A stretch of DNA of 64,000 nucleotides. Source: Gammaproteobacteria bacterium (GTDB taxonomy: Bacteria > Pseudomonadota > Gammaproteobacteria > Arenicellales > Poriferihabitantaceae). The stretch spans positions 43,565 through 107,564 of the forward strand of contig JAPOSW010000106.1 of assembly GCA_026709505.1 (NCBI GenBank), given 5' to 3'. Numbering within the stretch: position 1 is the first letter of the stretch; each line of letters opens with the position of its first letter. The notes under the pieces were generated by a model. That model saw only the letters and a list, made by a program, of their open reading frames with translations, searched no databases and was not told where the DNA came from. Shown here in pieces: positions 29,138 to 38,207 of this stretch. The translations under genes were made by a program, and so were the position numbers.

Positions 29138-29695
29138 ATGAAAGAGGAGACGACTCCCGAAAGACTGCTTGCGCAGTTTGAGCCGCAAAAGAGTTGGCCG
29201 ATTCACGAATGGGCACCCACTCAGGAGATGGACATTGGCCTGTCGATTGATCGCTCCGGCAGGTGGTTTTACAAGGGGTCTGAAATTACCCGGGAGAGGA
29301 TGCTCAAGTTCTTTGCGTCCTTGCTGGTCCTTGAGAAAGATCAATATTTTCTGATCACGCCACAGATCAGGTATCCGATATTCGTTGAAGAATATCCTTT
29401 AATGGCTATCGATATTGAATCCCAAGGGCAGGGGGAGGAACGCCGTATCTACTTGCTTACAAATATGGATGACATAGTCCTGGTGAACAGGGACAATCCG
29501 CTGCGATTTGAGCAAAATCCTGCTACCGGTCAAGTTTTGCCAACAGTGCAGGTCAGGGATAATCTCAAGGCGAAACTCACTCGATCCGTCTATTATCAAC
29601 TTGTCGACTTGGCTGTGGAGACGCCTCGTGACTTTCCGGATGACGGGTCAGATTTTCATGTATGGAGCGATGGCGAACGGTTCTGCATGACCTGA
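29138..29695 (+). CDS. DUF1285 domain protein
   Basis: The 185-residue protein matches the DUF1285 family. It has MDIGLSIDRSGRWFYKGSEITRERMLKFFASLL, then LEKDQYFLITPQIRYPIFVEEYPL, and further beta-rich repeats ending at RSVYYQLVDLAV. The fold is predicted to be a double-stranded beta structure. No enzymatic role is established for the family. It follows hrcA by 17 bases, so they may share a transcript. There is no signal peptide or membrane segment. Confidence 0.85.
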   Translation: MKEETTPERLLAQFEPQKSWPIHEWAPTQEMDIGLSIDRSGRWFYKGSEITRERMLKFFASLLVLEKDQYFLITPQIRYPIFVEEYPLMAIDIESQGQGEERRIYLLTNMDDIVLVNRDNPLRFEQNPATGQVLPTVQVRDNLKAKLTRSVYYQLVDLAVETPRDFPDDGSDFHVWSDGERFCMT

Positions 29696-30053
29696 AATAG
29701 TTCGCATAAAGCACGAGTGCCTAGCACTTGTACAACGCTTGTAGTTTTCCTGCCAGCCGGAGCTGGATATTCAGACGGAAAAGCAAAAAGCAGCCAGCGA
29801 GACATTTCGGTCACTGCAACATGCAAAACCCATTGCTAAATTTTTTACCTGCCTGAAGTCTTCACCAGTCAGAAATTGGCCCGCATGCTGCAATTCTGCT
29901 AGCTCTTGCCAGTATCGAATTGCCTGACTGATCAAAGTAAAATTCAGTGTCGCCATAGCCAGACTCATCGGACTTAACGGAGGCAAGTTTTCGTCTATGC
30001 AGCTTGTACATTGACTAAACAGTCATGGTTGTTTTAGGCGAATCTCAAATATT
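29696..30053. other. intergenic stretch before the DUF262 gene
   Basis: No gene is recognised with confidence. A 71-codon minus-strand frame (29986-29771) is open but has no family resemblance. The region marks the left end of the accessory-rich segment that runs to about 37.4 kb. Confidence 0.35.
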
Positions 30054-31199
30054 ATGCAAGAAACACTGAAAAATGGAATATCGAACATCGAATTATCGGA
30101 CATCGCAACCGATTCAAATAGTGATGACGAAAATGTTGAAGGCCTGGATGAAAATGAAGGGTCTTTAGGTGATTATCCAATAGATGATCTGTTGATAAGG
30201 CATCAAAGCAGAACAGTCAGTGATGTTATTCGTAGAATTCAACAGTCAAACTATGTAATGGATCCAGATTTCCAGCGAGATTTTTTATGGAATGAAGACA
30301 AGCAGAGCAAGCTTATCGAGTCGGTTATCATGCGGATACCTCTTCCAGTTTTTTATATGGCCGAGGATGAAGAGGGTCGCATGATTGTTGTTGATGGTTT
30401 GCAGTGCCTTACTACCTTTCATCGCTTCATTACGGATAAGTTCAAGCTAAAACTGCCGGACCGAAATGAACTTAATGGCCTGCAATTTTCCGGTCTTCCA
30501 ACAAGAATAAAAAACCGGATAGAAGATTGCAATCTGATATTTTACATAATCGATTCAAAGGTTCCCGAGCGGGCCAAGCTCGACATATTTGAAAGGGTTA
30601 ATGGGGGGGTACCCTTGACAAATCAGCAGATGAGAAATTCATTGTTTATGGGGAGCTCCACAAGATTTCTCAAAAAAGAGACAAGAACACAGGTTTTCTT
30701 GGATGCTACTGGCGGTAGCTTGAATCAAAAAACCATGAGAGACCGTGAATTTGTCAATCGATATTGCGCATTCAAGCTTTTGGGCTTGGGTGAATATCGG
30801 GGAGATATGGATCAATTCCTGGCTGATTGTCTGCGTACAATGAATAAAATGAACGATTCCCAATTATTCGGGATTTCAATAGAATTTCAACGAGGGCTAT
30901 CAAATAATCGGCTATTGTTCGGCCTCAATGCCTTTCGAAAACATCAACCGGGTCAGGAAAGAAGATCCGTATTGAATGCTTCGTTGTGGGATGTTATGTC
31001 CACTGGGCTTTCATGTTATGACGAGGCACGCATCAACTCGTTGGCAGGTCCTGTCCGCGAATCAATTTACCAACTTCTGGAAAACGAGGATTTCAAGGTT
31101 GCAATCACATCAGGGACTAATGACGCCAAGAAGGTAAAGGCACGGTTTGAACTTGGGTATAGAACGCTTGCGGAGGTTCTCGGTGATTTCCCGGCTTGA
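30054..31199 (+). CDS. DUF262 (GmrS/ParB-like) domain protein
   Basis: The 381-residue protein has an acidic N-terminal lead and a DUF262 domain. That domain is seen as VSDVIRRIQQSNYVMDPDFQRDFLWNEDKQSKLIESVIMRIPLPVFYMAE followed by VVDGLQCLTTF. DUF262 is ParB/sulfiredoxin-like and occurs in the GmrSD type IV restriction system and in other defence genes. In the family the last motif reads DGxQRL; here the Arg is Cys (one C-to-T change). The gene overlaps the start of a broken AAA ATPase by 17 bases, as in two-gene DUF262-ATPase operons. Restriction or other defence activity is inferred, and may be lost. Confidence 0.8.
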   Translation: MQETLKNGISNIELSDIATDSNSDDENVEGLDENEGSLGDYPIDDLLIRHQSRTVSDVIRRIQQSNYVMDPDFQRDFLWNEDKQSKLIESVIMRIPLPVFYMAEDEEGRMIVVDGLQCLTTFHRFITDKFKLKLPDRNELNGLQFSGLPTRIKNRIEDCNLIFYIIDSKVPERAKLDIFERVNGGVPLTNQQMRNSLFMGSSTRFLKKETRTQVFLDATGGSLNQKTMRDREFVNRYCAFKLLGLGEYRGDMDQFLADCLRTMNKMNDSQLFGISIEFQRGLSNNRLLFGLNAFRKHQPGQERRSVLNASLWDVMSTGLSCYDEARINSLAGPVRESIYQLLENEDFKVAITSGTNDAKKVKARFELGYRTLAEVLGDFPA

Positions 31200-31723
31200 T
31201 TTACACAACTTCAAATGCTTTGAAGAACTCAAGCTACCTTTACAGCTGCTGACTCTTTTATCTGGAGATTGCGCTTCACGAAACTCGGCATGGTGGCAGA
31301 TGTTATTGGTCAATTTAGCCAGAATGCCTGCAGCATTGGAATTTGCGAAGATGGCGGGGCATGGCTTGAATGGGGGTTCTGGGGAGAATGTAATGAGATG
31401 TCAATGCGTGTGAAAAGAGTTCAGGGGAACTCGCCACTGGTGATGGGTGGGATGAGCTGCGAGGGGAGTCAGAGTCGTGTTTCTCAAACTTGAACTTTAT
31501 GCATGATTGTTGTTCTAAGCTTTCAGGAATTCCATTTTCAAGGAGTGCGGCCGAGTCCTGCATTGTATTATTTGGCATTCTTGATCGACTAGCATGTGCT
31601 TTTGACGAGAACGGAGAAATAAATACTGAAGGATATAGAATTCACGAGGGTTTTTTGAAGGTGATCGATCACTTTTCTCAGACTTCTACGGATACGGAAA
31701 AACAGAGAATTCGTCGGAAATGA
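31183..31723 (+). pseudogene. decayed AAA ATPase partner of the DUF262 gene
   Basis: A GTG at 31183, with GGAGG six bases ahead, starts a typical AAA_15/AAA_21 N-terminus: ISRLDLHNFKCFEELKLPLQLLTLLSG. The next residues, where the Walker A should read GxxxxGKS, are GDCASRNS, so the essential Gly-Lys is missing. The frame closes at 31413, and coding-like segments continue in other frames to about 31723. At least two frameshifts are needed to connect them. The start is coupled to the DUF262 gene, so the pair once formed an operon. Confidence 0.75.
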
Positions 31724-32355
31724 CATTTTCTGATCCAGAAGATTCGTCAAGATCTTTATTATTGTTCCGGGCATGCAAAAATCTCCCGCTCAAATTTACG
31801 TGTGCGCTTCACATGGCCAGTATCCAGGGAGGTGCCGGTCCGTATTGTTTACATTGGCCCTAAAATCACAAGGCGGTAACCAATTTCCCAAACCAGGGAT
31901 TGTTCTCTTGCTGCACATCAGCAAATTACAGTTTTTGCCGGCCTTCGTTCAGAAACAAGACGCTTCTCCAGCCCAGGATAAATGAGTAAGTCTGTATCGG
32001 AATGCGGGAGGGGGAGCAAGAAATTCCAGCCTTAAATTATCCATTTCGTTTAACCGCGATTACAGCTACATCGAAAATTAAAACATAATGATGCAGCTTC
32101 TTACATGATCACAAATACTGCTATTCCGTAGAATCCCTGACAGTAGAAGCATGTAAAATAGATGCTGTCGTCTATGTCAATATTCATGACTTGAGTGAAT
32201 TGGATTATCCTATTGCCCATCAATCAACCTTGTCAAACAAGCACTGAAAACTAATTTGGGCATATGATTGTTTTGCCAAGACAATAGCCAAGAGACTTGA
32301 ATTATTCGATGCGCATTTAATTCCTATTCATATCATAATTTCAGAAACTACAACG
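31724..32355. other. AT-rich gap ahead of the AOR gene
   Basis: Short frames at 31773-31985 may be further remains of the broken ATPase, but I cannot align them to a family. Nothing else is recognisable up to the AOR start, where an upstream promoter is presumed and not identified. Confidence 0.35.
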
Positions 32356-34182
32356 ATGAGCTGGCAGAGAAACATACTACGAGTAAACCTAACTGAAGGG
32401 ACTGCATCTACAGAGCCCCTGAACATGGAGTGGGCTAACGATTATCTGGGAGCTCGAGGACTGGCCACCCGATATCTTTACGAAGAAATGGATCCAGCAG
32501 TGGATGCCCTAAGTCCTGACAATGTCTTGATTTTTGCAAACGGGCCATTAGGCGGGACCATGGCATCAACCAGCGGTCGCTATGTCGTGGTTACCAAAGG
32601 ACCGTTGACAGGAGCGATCGCCTGTTCCAACTCAGGCGGAAAGTTCGGCGCCGAAATGAAATACGCCGGGTTTGATCTAATGATCATTACCGGTAAGTCA
32701 GATCGTCCGGTTTATCTCAAAATCTCAAACAATCAAGCTGAATTGCTGCCCGCCGATGAGATCTGGGGGCAGAGCGTCTGGCACGCCGATGAATGGATTC
32801 ACAAGCAGCATCAGGAACCCGAAATGAAGATTGCGGCAATCGGCGTCTCTGGTGAACAGGGTGTGCGTTATGCCTGCGTGGTCAACGACCTGCACCGTGC
32901 CGCTGGACGATCAGGAGTCGGAGCGGTCATGGGAAGCAAGAATTTAAAGGCAATTGCTGCTCGCGGATCGCTTGGAGTAGATAGTGAAAATCCGAAACAG
33001 TTCATGTCTGCCATCCAGAAAACCAATGGCATTCTGCATGGAAGCGGCAATCGACGGGGCTTGTCGCGCTATGGCACGCACGCCATGCTGGATAGCATGC
33101 AGGAGTTCGGTGGACTTCCCACCCGAAATTTCCAGGATGTTACTTTCGAAGGTGCGGGCAACATCAATCACGACTCTGTCACCACGAAAAACCGTAATGG
33201 TCATACCAATCTGATTCGAAACGCGGCCTGTTTTGGATGCACCATCGGATGTGGACGTATTGCACATATAGACCCTGAGCATTTCAGTGTCAAAGACCGT
33301 CCTGAATACCATATCGCATCGGGCGGACTGGAATATGAAACGGCTTTCGCATTTGGCCCGGTTGTTGGTGTTGATGATCTTGATGCATTGACTTTTGCCG
33401 GTTTCATGATGAATGAGCACGGCATGGACCCAATTTCCTTTGGCGTTACTCTAGCTGCCGCAATGGAGCTGTATGAACTGGGAGTGATCGCCAAAGAGCA
33501 GACTGGCGGGATTGACCTCCGGTTTGGCAGTGCAGAGGCATTGGTCACTATGTCCGAGAAAACCGGCAAGCATGAAGGTTTTGGCAAGGACCTGGGTCTG
33601 GGTGCAAAGCTATTGTGTGAAAAGTATGGCCGTCCGGAACTGGCAATGGTTTCCAAGGGGCAGGAGTTCGCGGGTTACGATGGCCGTTCCATGCAGGGCA
33701 TGGGTCTTGGTTATGCAACCAGCAACCGGGGAGCGTGTCATTTGAAGCACGATACATTTGAGCAAGATTATCAGACTCCGGGGACGGAGGGCAAGGCTGA
33801 AGCCTGCGCCCGAACTCAGGATTTTGTTGCAATGGTCGACTCGACTGGCTTGTGCCTATTTACAACCGGCACCTGGGGATATGAAGATTATTCGGTTATG
33901 CTCGATGCCGATCTGCCTGGTGAATGGAGTGTCGAGCGTCTTCGTCAGACTGGCGAGAGGATATGGAACCTCGAAAAACTGTTCAATTTGAAGGCTGGAC
34001 TAACTAGGGCAGACGACACATTGCCTCCCCGTATTCTCAAAGATCCCGTCCCTGCAGGGTTCAACAAGGGCGGCGTCTGCGAACTGGATGTAATGCTGCC
34101 CGAATACTACAAAATCAGAGGATGGTCGGAGGAGGGGATTCCGGGTGCCGACAAACTGGGCGATTTAGCCATTCAGGCTTGA
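32356..34182 (+). CDS. tungsten-type aldehyde:ferredoxin oxidoreductase
   Basis: The 608-residue enzyme belongs to the AOR family, which oxidises aldehydes to acids (or the reverse) using a tungsten-bis-pterin cofactor and a 4Fe-4S cluster. Visible are NGPLGGTMASTSGRY, the pterin-binding AIGVSGEQGVRYACVV and GRSGVGAVMGSKNLKAIA, and the cluster cysteines CFGCTIGC plus a later Cys in STGLCLF. Length is the family norm. No ferredoxin, flavoprotein or pterin-synthesis gene is adjacent, although aerobic bacterial AORs usually have AorA/AorC partners. The electron acceptor is therefore unknown. FabI follows, convergent. Confidence 0.9.
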   Translation: MSWQRNILRVNLTEGTASTEPLNMEWANDYLGARGLATRYLYEEMDPAVDALSPDNVLIFANGPLGGTMASTSGRYVVVTKGPLTGAIACSNSGGKFGAEMKYAGFDLMIITGKSDRPVYLKISNNQAELLPADEIWGQSVWHADEWIHKQHQEPEMKIAAIGVSGEQGVRYACVVNDLHRAAGRSGVGAVMGSKNLKAIAARGSLGVDSENPKQFMSAIQKTNGILHGSGNRRGLSRYGTHAMLDSMQEFGGLPTRNFQDVTFEGAGNINHDSVTTKNRNGHTNLIRNAACFGCTIGCGRIAHIDPEHFSVKDRPEYHIASGGLEYETAFAFGPVVGVDDLDALTFAGFMMNEHGMDPISFGVTLAAAMELYELGVIAKEQTGGIDLRFGSAEALVTMSEKTGKHEGFGKDLGLGAKLLCEKYGRPELAMVSKGQEFAGYDGRSMQGMGLGYATSNRGACHLKHDTFEQDYQTPGTEGKAEACARTQDFVAMVDSTGLCLFTTGTWGYEDYSVMLDADLPGEWSVERLRQTGERIWNLEKLFNLKAGLTRADDTLPPRILKDPVPAGFNKGGVCELDVMLPEYYKIRGWSEEGIPGADKLGDLAIQA

Positions 34183-34186
34183 AGCA

Positions 34187-34990
34187 TTACTGCATCTGAT
34201 CCTGAAGCAGTCTCTCACTCAGACTGACGGTATTGAATCCGGCATCCACATAAGTGATCTCGCCAGTGATGCCTGATGCCAGGTCCGAGCATAAAAAGGC
34301 AGCAGTATTTCCCACTTCATCGATGGTAACAGCCCGGCCAAGTGGTGCAATTTTTTCGAAATGGCCGAGCATCGCCCTGAAATTCTTGATGCCTGAAGCT
34401 GCCAGTGTTCGTATTGGGCCTGCAGATATTCCGTTCACTCGGATGTTCTGGCTGCCGAGGGATTGAGCCATATAACGTACATTCGCTTCGAGACTTGCCT
34501 TGGCCAGTCCCATGACATTGTAGTTTGGCATGGAACGGACGGCGCCAAGATAACTCAAGGTCAGCATGCTGGCATTTCGTCCCTGCATAAGCGGCAATGC
34601 GGCTCTGCCCATTGCAGAGAAGCTATATGAACTGATGTCATGAGCCAATGCAAACCCCTCTCGGGTGACTGTGTCGAGATAGGTTCCATCGAGTTCCTCT
34701 CGATTGGCAAATGCAATGCAGTGGACAAGCGCATCCATACCGTCCCAGTGCTTTCCAAGACCGAGAAATAAATTGTCTATTTCATCATCACTTGAGACAT
34801 CGCAGGGCAGGATTATGTCTGACCCCAACTGCCCGCCAAGATCAACGACCCTGGATTTCAGCTTGTCGTTGGGGTAGGAAAATGCAAGTTCAGCGCCTTG
34901 CCGGTGCATGGCTTGCGCAATGCCCCAGGCGATGGAACGATTATTTGCGATGCCGCAGATCAGTGCTTTTTTTCCTGCAAGAAAACCCAT
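34187..34990 (-). CDS. fabI: enoyl-[acyl-carrier-protein] reductase FabI
   Basis: FabI carries out the last reduction of each fatty-acid elongation cycle with NADH. The 267-residue product starts [25 protein letters not shown], has the nucleotide-binding LPCDVSSD segment, and the SDR-type Tyr-Lys pair in [15 protein letters not shown] (Y-x6-K). [18 protein letters not shown] is the substrate loop. The stop lies four bases from the AOR stop, and the genes are convergent. The length and motifs are normal. Confidence 0.96.
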   Translation of the reverse strand: MGFLAGKKALICGIANNRSIAWGIAQAMHRQGAELAFSYPNDKLKSRVVDLGGQLGSDIILPCDVSSDDEIDNLFLGLGKHWDGMDALVHCIAFANREELDGTYLDTVTREGFALAHDISSYSFSAMGRAALPLMQGRNASMLTLSYLGAVRSMPNYNVMGLAKASLEANVRYMAQSLGSQNIRVNGISAGPIRTLAASGIKNFRAMLGHFEKIAPLGRAVTIDEVGNTAAFLCSDLASGITGEITYVDAGFNTVSLSERLLQDQMQ

Positions 34991-35205
34991 ATCCAGGTCG
35001 TATGATTGAAAATAACAGCCGGTATTCTACACCACCTATCAGGCATTGATTGAAGGGGCTGAATCTGGGGGTTCGAGAATTTGTGCGAGATTAGCTAGAT
35101 GGGTAAATCTGCCGAGCATGGGGCAATATCAGTGAGCAATAGAGCGAATGCCACTTCGCCATACTGTGTTTTGTTGTTTTGTTGAAAACGTCCGGTGGCT
35201 TGAAG

Positions 35206-35650
35206 CTAGCGTAGATCGAAACTCACATCGCGCACGAAGATCCTGCGAAAGTCCCTGAGCCGCCAGAACAAGCGTTCTGCCTCGTTGCGCCGCCTGCTGC
35301 ATGCTTCCCGTTCGTATTGCGATGCGGCTGCTCTTCGGCGGCGCCACGGGCGTGAAACCGGGGTCGGCTGCCAGCTGGCGGGCTTCGTTGTCTTCACAGG
35401 CGCGGTCCATGACCAGTGCCGGCCGGTTCGGCCGCTTCAGGAGCGGCCGGGGGAGAGCGCGAAGGCCACGGCTGTTCGGGCATCCGCAGCCATATGAAGC
35501 CTGGCGTTCCACCCGCCCCGGGACTTGCCGATGCACTGCGGGCCGTTTTTTCAAGAGCGCCCGTGCCGTCGGCATGCACCCTATGCGGGTGCTGTCGAGA
35601 CCCAGGGCCGCCACCCTGACCCGGATCATCTGCTCCCGCTGATAGCGATC
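35206..35650 (-). mobile_element. decayed IS5-family transposase remnant
   Basis: On the minus strand, scattered frames spell parts of an IS5-type DDE transposase C-terminal half. The pieces are DSTRIG, HADGTGALEKTARSA, ALVMDRACEDNEARQLAADPGFTPVAPPKS, and then YEREACSRRRNEAERLFWRLRDFRRIF in another frame. The DRAYxxxxR and YxRRNxxERxF motifs of the catalytic core are altered (Cys for Tyr, frameshifts). Base composition is clearly GC-richer than the flanking AT-rich sequence, which supports foreign origin. No terminal inverted repeats or target duplications were identified. The element is dead. Confidence 0.8.
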
Positions 35651-36043
35651 ATGCGGTCAATGCACTCTGTACTTGCGTGAGTTCCACTGGCCTGTTCCTC
35701 CGGACTGTTCCAGCCAAAATTTACAGGTAATGAGATATATCACATTCACGGGATTATGTGTTCACACGATCTAGTTCACAGATCAATGTTTACATCTTGT
35801 TTCAAAATTGAATTGACCTGCAATTCTCGTTCATAAACCCCCGTATTTTTCGGCGGTCATCAGTTTAGATGAATCATTTCAATAGTTCACCTGCCAGTTC
35901 ATTTGTTTTCTGTCACGATGTCAAATATCCGGGATATTATTGAAATATGTTTAAACCCCATTGTTCAGTAGATCATTCAAGGATAAAATACGCATAAATT
36001 GAAAATGCAAAATTCAAATTATGCAAATCAATTTATTTGAAAT
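35651..36043. other. AT-rich gap between the IS remnant and the DUF4143 gene
   Basis: I see no gene, repeat or clear promoter. The composition shifts abruptly from the GC-rich transposase remnant to AT-rich sequence, consistent with a patchwork of acquired pieces. Confidence 0.35.
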
Positions 36044-37216
36044 ATGATTGATCGAGACATTTCTCCTTTCCTGACCCGTTTGTTTAAGCAATATCCTTTT
36101 GTAACTGTAAACGGGCCCAGGCAGTCGGGCAAGACTACATTGTGCCGAGCTGCTTTTCCGCAACTTCAATATGTCAATCTCGAAGATCCAGATAAGAGAG
36201 AGCTGGCAATATCCGACCCAAGAAGATTTCTTGAACGGCTTAATGAAGGTGCAATTCTTGATGAGATTCAACGTGTGCCGAATCTTCTTTCTTATCTTCA
36301 GGTGTTAGCAGATGACCTGAGACGGAATAGTCTGTTCATCTTGACGGGGAGTGAGCAATTTCGGCTCTCTGAAGCCATTACTCAGTCTCTCGCTGGACGC
36401 ACTGCCTTGCTTCGCCTTTTGCCGTTCTCGCTTGTAGAGCGTGATCGGATTGGCGCCAGTTCCAGAATTGATGATATTCTGTATTCAGGTTTTTATCCAA
36501 GAATCCATAATGAAAAACTAGAGCCATGGCAAGCACTAGGGGATTATTTTGAAAGCTATGTCGAACGCGATGTACGAAGAATTGGTGAAATTCGGAATCT
36601 GGCAAACTTCAGACGATTCATGCGTTTATGTGCAGGCCGAGTTGGGCAATTAGTCAATCTGTCTTCTCTTGGAGAAGATGCTGGAGTTTCTCATACCACT
36701 GCAAGGAACTGGCTGAGTATTTTGGAGGCAAGCTACATAATCTTCCAGCTCCCTCCGTTTTATGTCAATCTTCGCAAGCAGCTGGTGAAATCATCAAAAA
36801 TTTATTTTTATGATGTTGGGCTAGCAAGTCACCTGATTGGTATTGAAAATGCAGGGCAGATCAGCACCCATCCGCTAAGAGGTCAGTTATTTGAAAATGC
36901 CGTTGTTATGGAAATTCTCAAACACCGCTTTAACCGAGGTCGTAAGTCCAACCTGTCTTTTTTCCGGGATAGTCGAGGCATGGAATGCGACTTGCTTTAT
37001 GAAAAAAGCAATAGCATGGTGGCCATCGAAATTAAATCCGGTGCAACGGTTGCTTCCGACTGGTTTAAATCTCTAGACCGGATCGCAAGGCTAATACCTG
37101 AAATCAGTAGCAAGAATATTGTATATGGGGGTTCTGAACGTCAATTTAGACAGGATGCTGAGATTTTTCCGTTCAATGGCATGCACGAAATGCTTGAGCA
37201 AATCAGGGAGGCTTGA
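36044..37216 (+). CDS. AAA_14 ATPase with DUF4143 domain
   Basis: The 390-residue protein has the classic two-part layout. The N-terminal AAA_14 ATPase has VTVNGPRQSGKTTLCRAAFP (Walker A), LNEGAILDEIQRV (Walker B-like) and FILTGSEQF. The C-terminal DUF4143 domain has SYVERDVRRIGEIRNLANFRRFM, DAGVSHTTARNWLSILEASYIIFQLPPF and the nuclease-like FFRDSRGMECDLLYE...VAIEIKSGAT. The last resembles a PD-(D/E)xK fold. Such genes are widespread, often horizontally transferred and of uncertain function. There is no partner gene. It is intact. Confidence 0.88.
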   Translation: MIDRDISPFLTRLFKQYPFVTVNGPRQSGKTTLCRAAFPQLQYVNLEDPDKRELAISDPRRFLERLNEGAILDEIQRVPNLLSYLQVLADDLRRNSLFILTGSEQFRLSEAITQSLAGRTALLRLLPFSLVERDRIGASSRIDDILYSGFYPRIHNEKLEPWQALGDYFESYVERDVRRIGEIRNLANFRRFMRLCAGRVGQLVNLSSLGEDAGVSHTTARNWLSILEASYIIFQLPPFYVNLRKQLVKSSKIYFYDVGLASHLIGIENAGQISTHPLRGQLFENAVVMEILKHRFNRGRKSNLSFFRDSRGMECDLLYEKSNSMVAIEIKSGATVASDWFKSLDRIARLIPEISSKNIVYGGSERQFRQDAEIFPFNGMHEMLEQIREA

Positions 37217-37361
37217 CAGATGCAGAATATAGTCAACGGCATTCCCGTATTCAAGGCCTAATCTCGCATGACTGAGTGAACCGCTTTCATATCATCATGA
37301 AAATTCCTGTAAAGCTGATTCAATATCGATAACTTGTCCTGGTGAGGCTATACTCATAATC

Positions 37362-37381
37362 CACTCCCTGAGTGATTTTTT
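37362..37381 (+). terminator. weak intrinsic terminator ahead of rsmJ
   Basis: CACTC and GAGTG form a five-pair stem with a three-base loop, followed by ATTTTTT. The stem is short, so termination efficiency is doubtful. It would separate the DUF4143 gene from rsmJ. Confidence 0.35.
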
Positions 37382-37406
37382 ATGGCGTGAAGCCGGATTG
37401 CTGTAG

Positions 37407-38207
37407 TTGCATTCAAAAAGACTAAATCCTGATCTGATTACTTTGGTATCCGACCAGTCCGATATCGAATACACTCAATGGGTATCACAGACTCTGGGAG
37501 CGCGGATATATTCAGAATCATCAGGAAATCAGCCAAAGAGCAAGACTCCTTATTTGCTTCGAGTGTCTGGAAACACGATCCAGCTTGAATTTGTCAGAGA
37601 CAAACGCAAACCCTTCATCCCAGTGATTGCCCCAGGTTTTCCGGCAAGAGGCATAGATCCTCTACTGCGAGCAATTGGAGTCAAGCAGGGAGCGGTGATT
37701 GACATGACTGCAGGCTGGTGTGCGGATGCTTCCAGAATTGCTAGTTCCGGCTGCAGCATCGTTGCTTTTGAAAATAACCCATTGGTTTACGTCCTTGCCC
37801 AAAATGCGATTGAGCATTGCCAGAATTCCCTCATCCGGCAGCACCTGGATCTGAGACATGCAGACAGTATCCAGACATTGCAGTCAGAAACCACAGAGGC
37901 GGATGTGATTTACCTGGATCCAATGTTTCCTCTTCAAAAGCGTGATGCCGCCTCGCCCAAGCCAATTACCTTGTTGAGGGAACTCGTCAACCATTCTCAG
38001 GGTAGATACTCCTTTGATCGGATGCTTGATGTGGCCATGAGTTCAAACGCACGACGCATCGTAGTGAAGCGGCCACATCACTTGCCCGCAACCCAGAGAG
38101 GGAAGGTTGGTGAAATCAAAAGTAAGCAGATTCGATACGACATTTACTATCCAGGACCGAACATTGAGAGTCGATTCCACCCTGTTTTATCTCAGTCTAA
38201 TTCCTGA
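37407..38207 (+). CDS. rsmJ: 16S rRNA (guanine-1516-N2) methyltransferase RsmJ
   Basis: RsmJ uses SAM to methylate G1516 of 16S rRNA. The 266-residue product has the SAM-binding motif VIDMTAGWCADASRIASSGCSIVAFENNP and the catalytic-region motif YLDPMFPLQKRDA. A late VVKRPHHLP matches E. coli RsmJ. The frame opens with TTG just after a stop, so that is the first usable start, though a later one is possible. The 3' end overlaps rsmE. Pairing rsmJ with rsmE joins two 16S rRNA methyltransferases. Confidence 0.9.
   Translation: MHSKRLNPDLITLVSDQSDIEYTQWVSQTLGARIYSESSGNQPKSKTPYLLRVSGNTIQLEFVRDKRKPFIPVIAPGFPARGIDPLLRAIGVKQGAVIDMTAGWCADASRIASSGCSIVAFENNPLVYVLAQNAIEHCQNSLIRQHLDLRHADSIQTLQSETTEADVIYLDPMFPLQKRDAASPKPITLLRELVNHSQGRYSFDRMLDVAMSSNARRIVVKRPHHLPATQRGKVGEIKSKQIRYDIYYPGPNIESRFHPVLSQSNS

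Noticed and set aside
29771..29986. 71-codon minus-strand frame upstream of the DUF262 gene
   Set aside because: No family resemblance, no clear ribosome-binding site and not coupled to a neighbour. It may be chance or a relic.
37295..37357. 20-codon minus-strand frame reading MSIASPGQVIDIESALQEFS with GGGAG ahead
   Set aside because: It has a good ribosome-binding site and faintly recalls the start of small cupin proteins, but stops after 20 codons. It is too short to support a call; possibly a relic.
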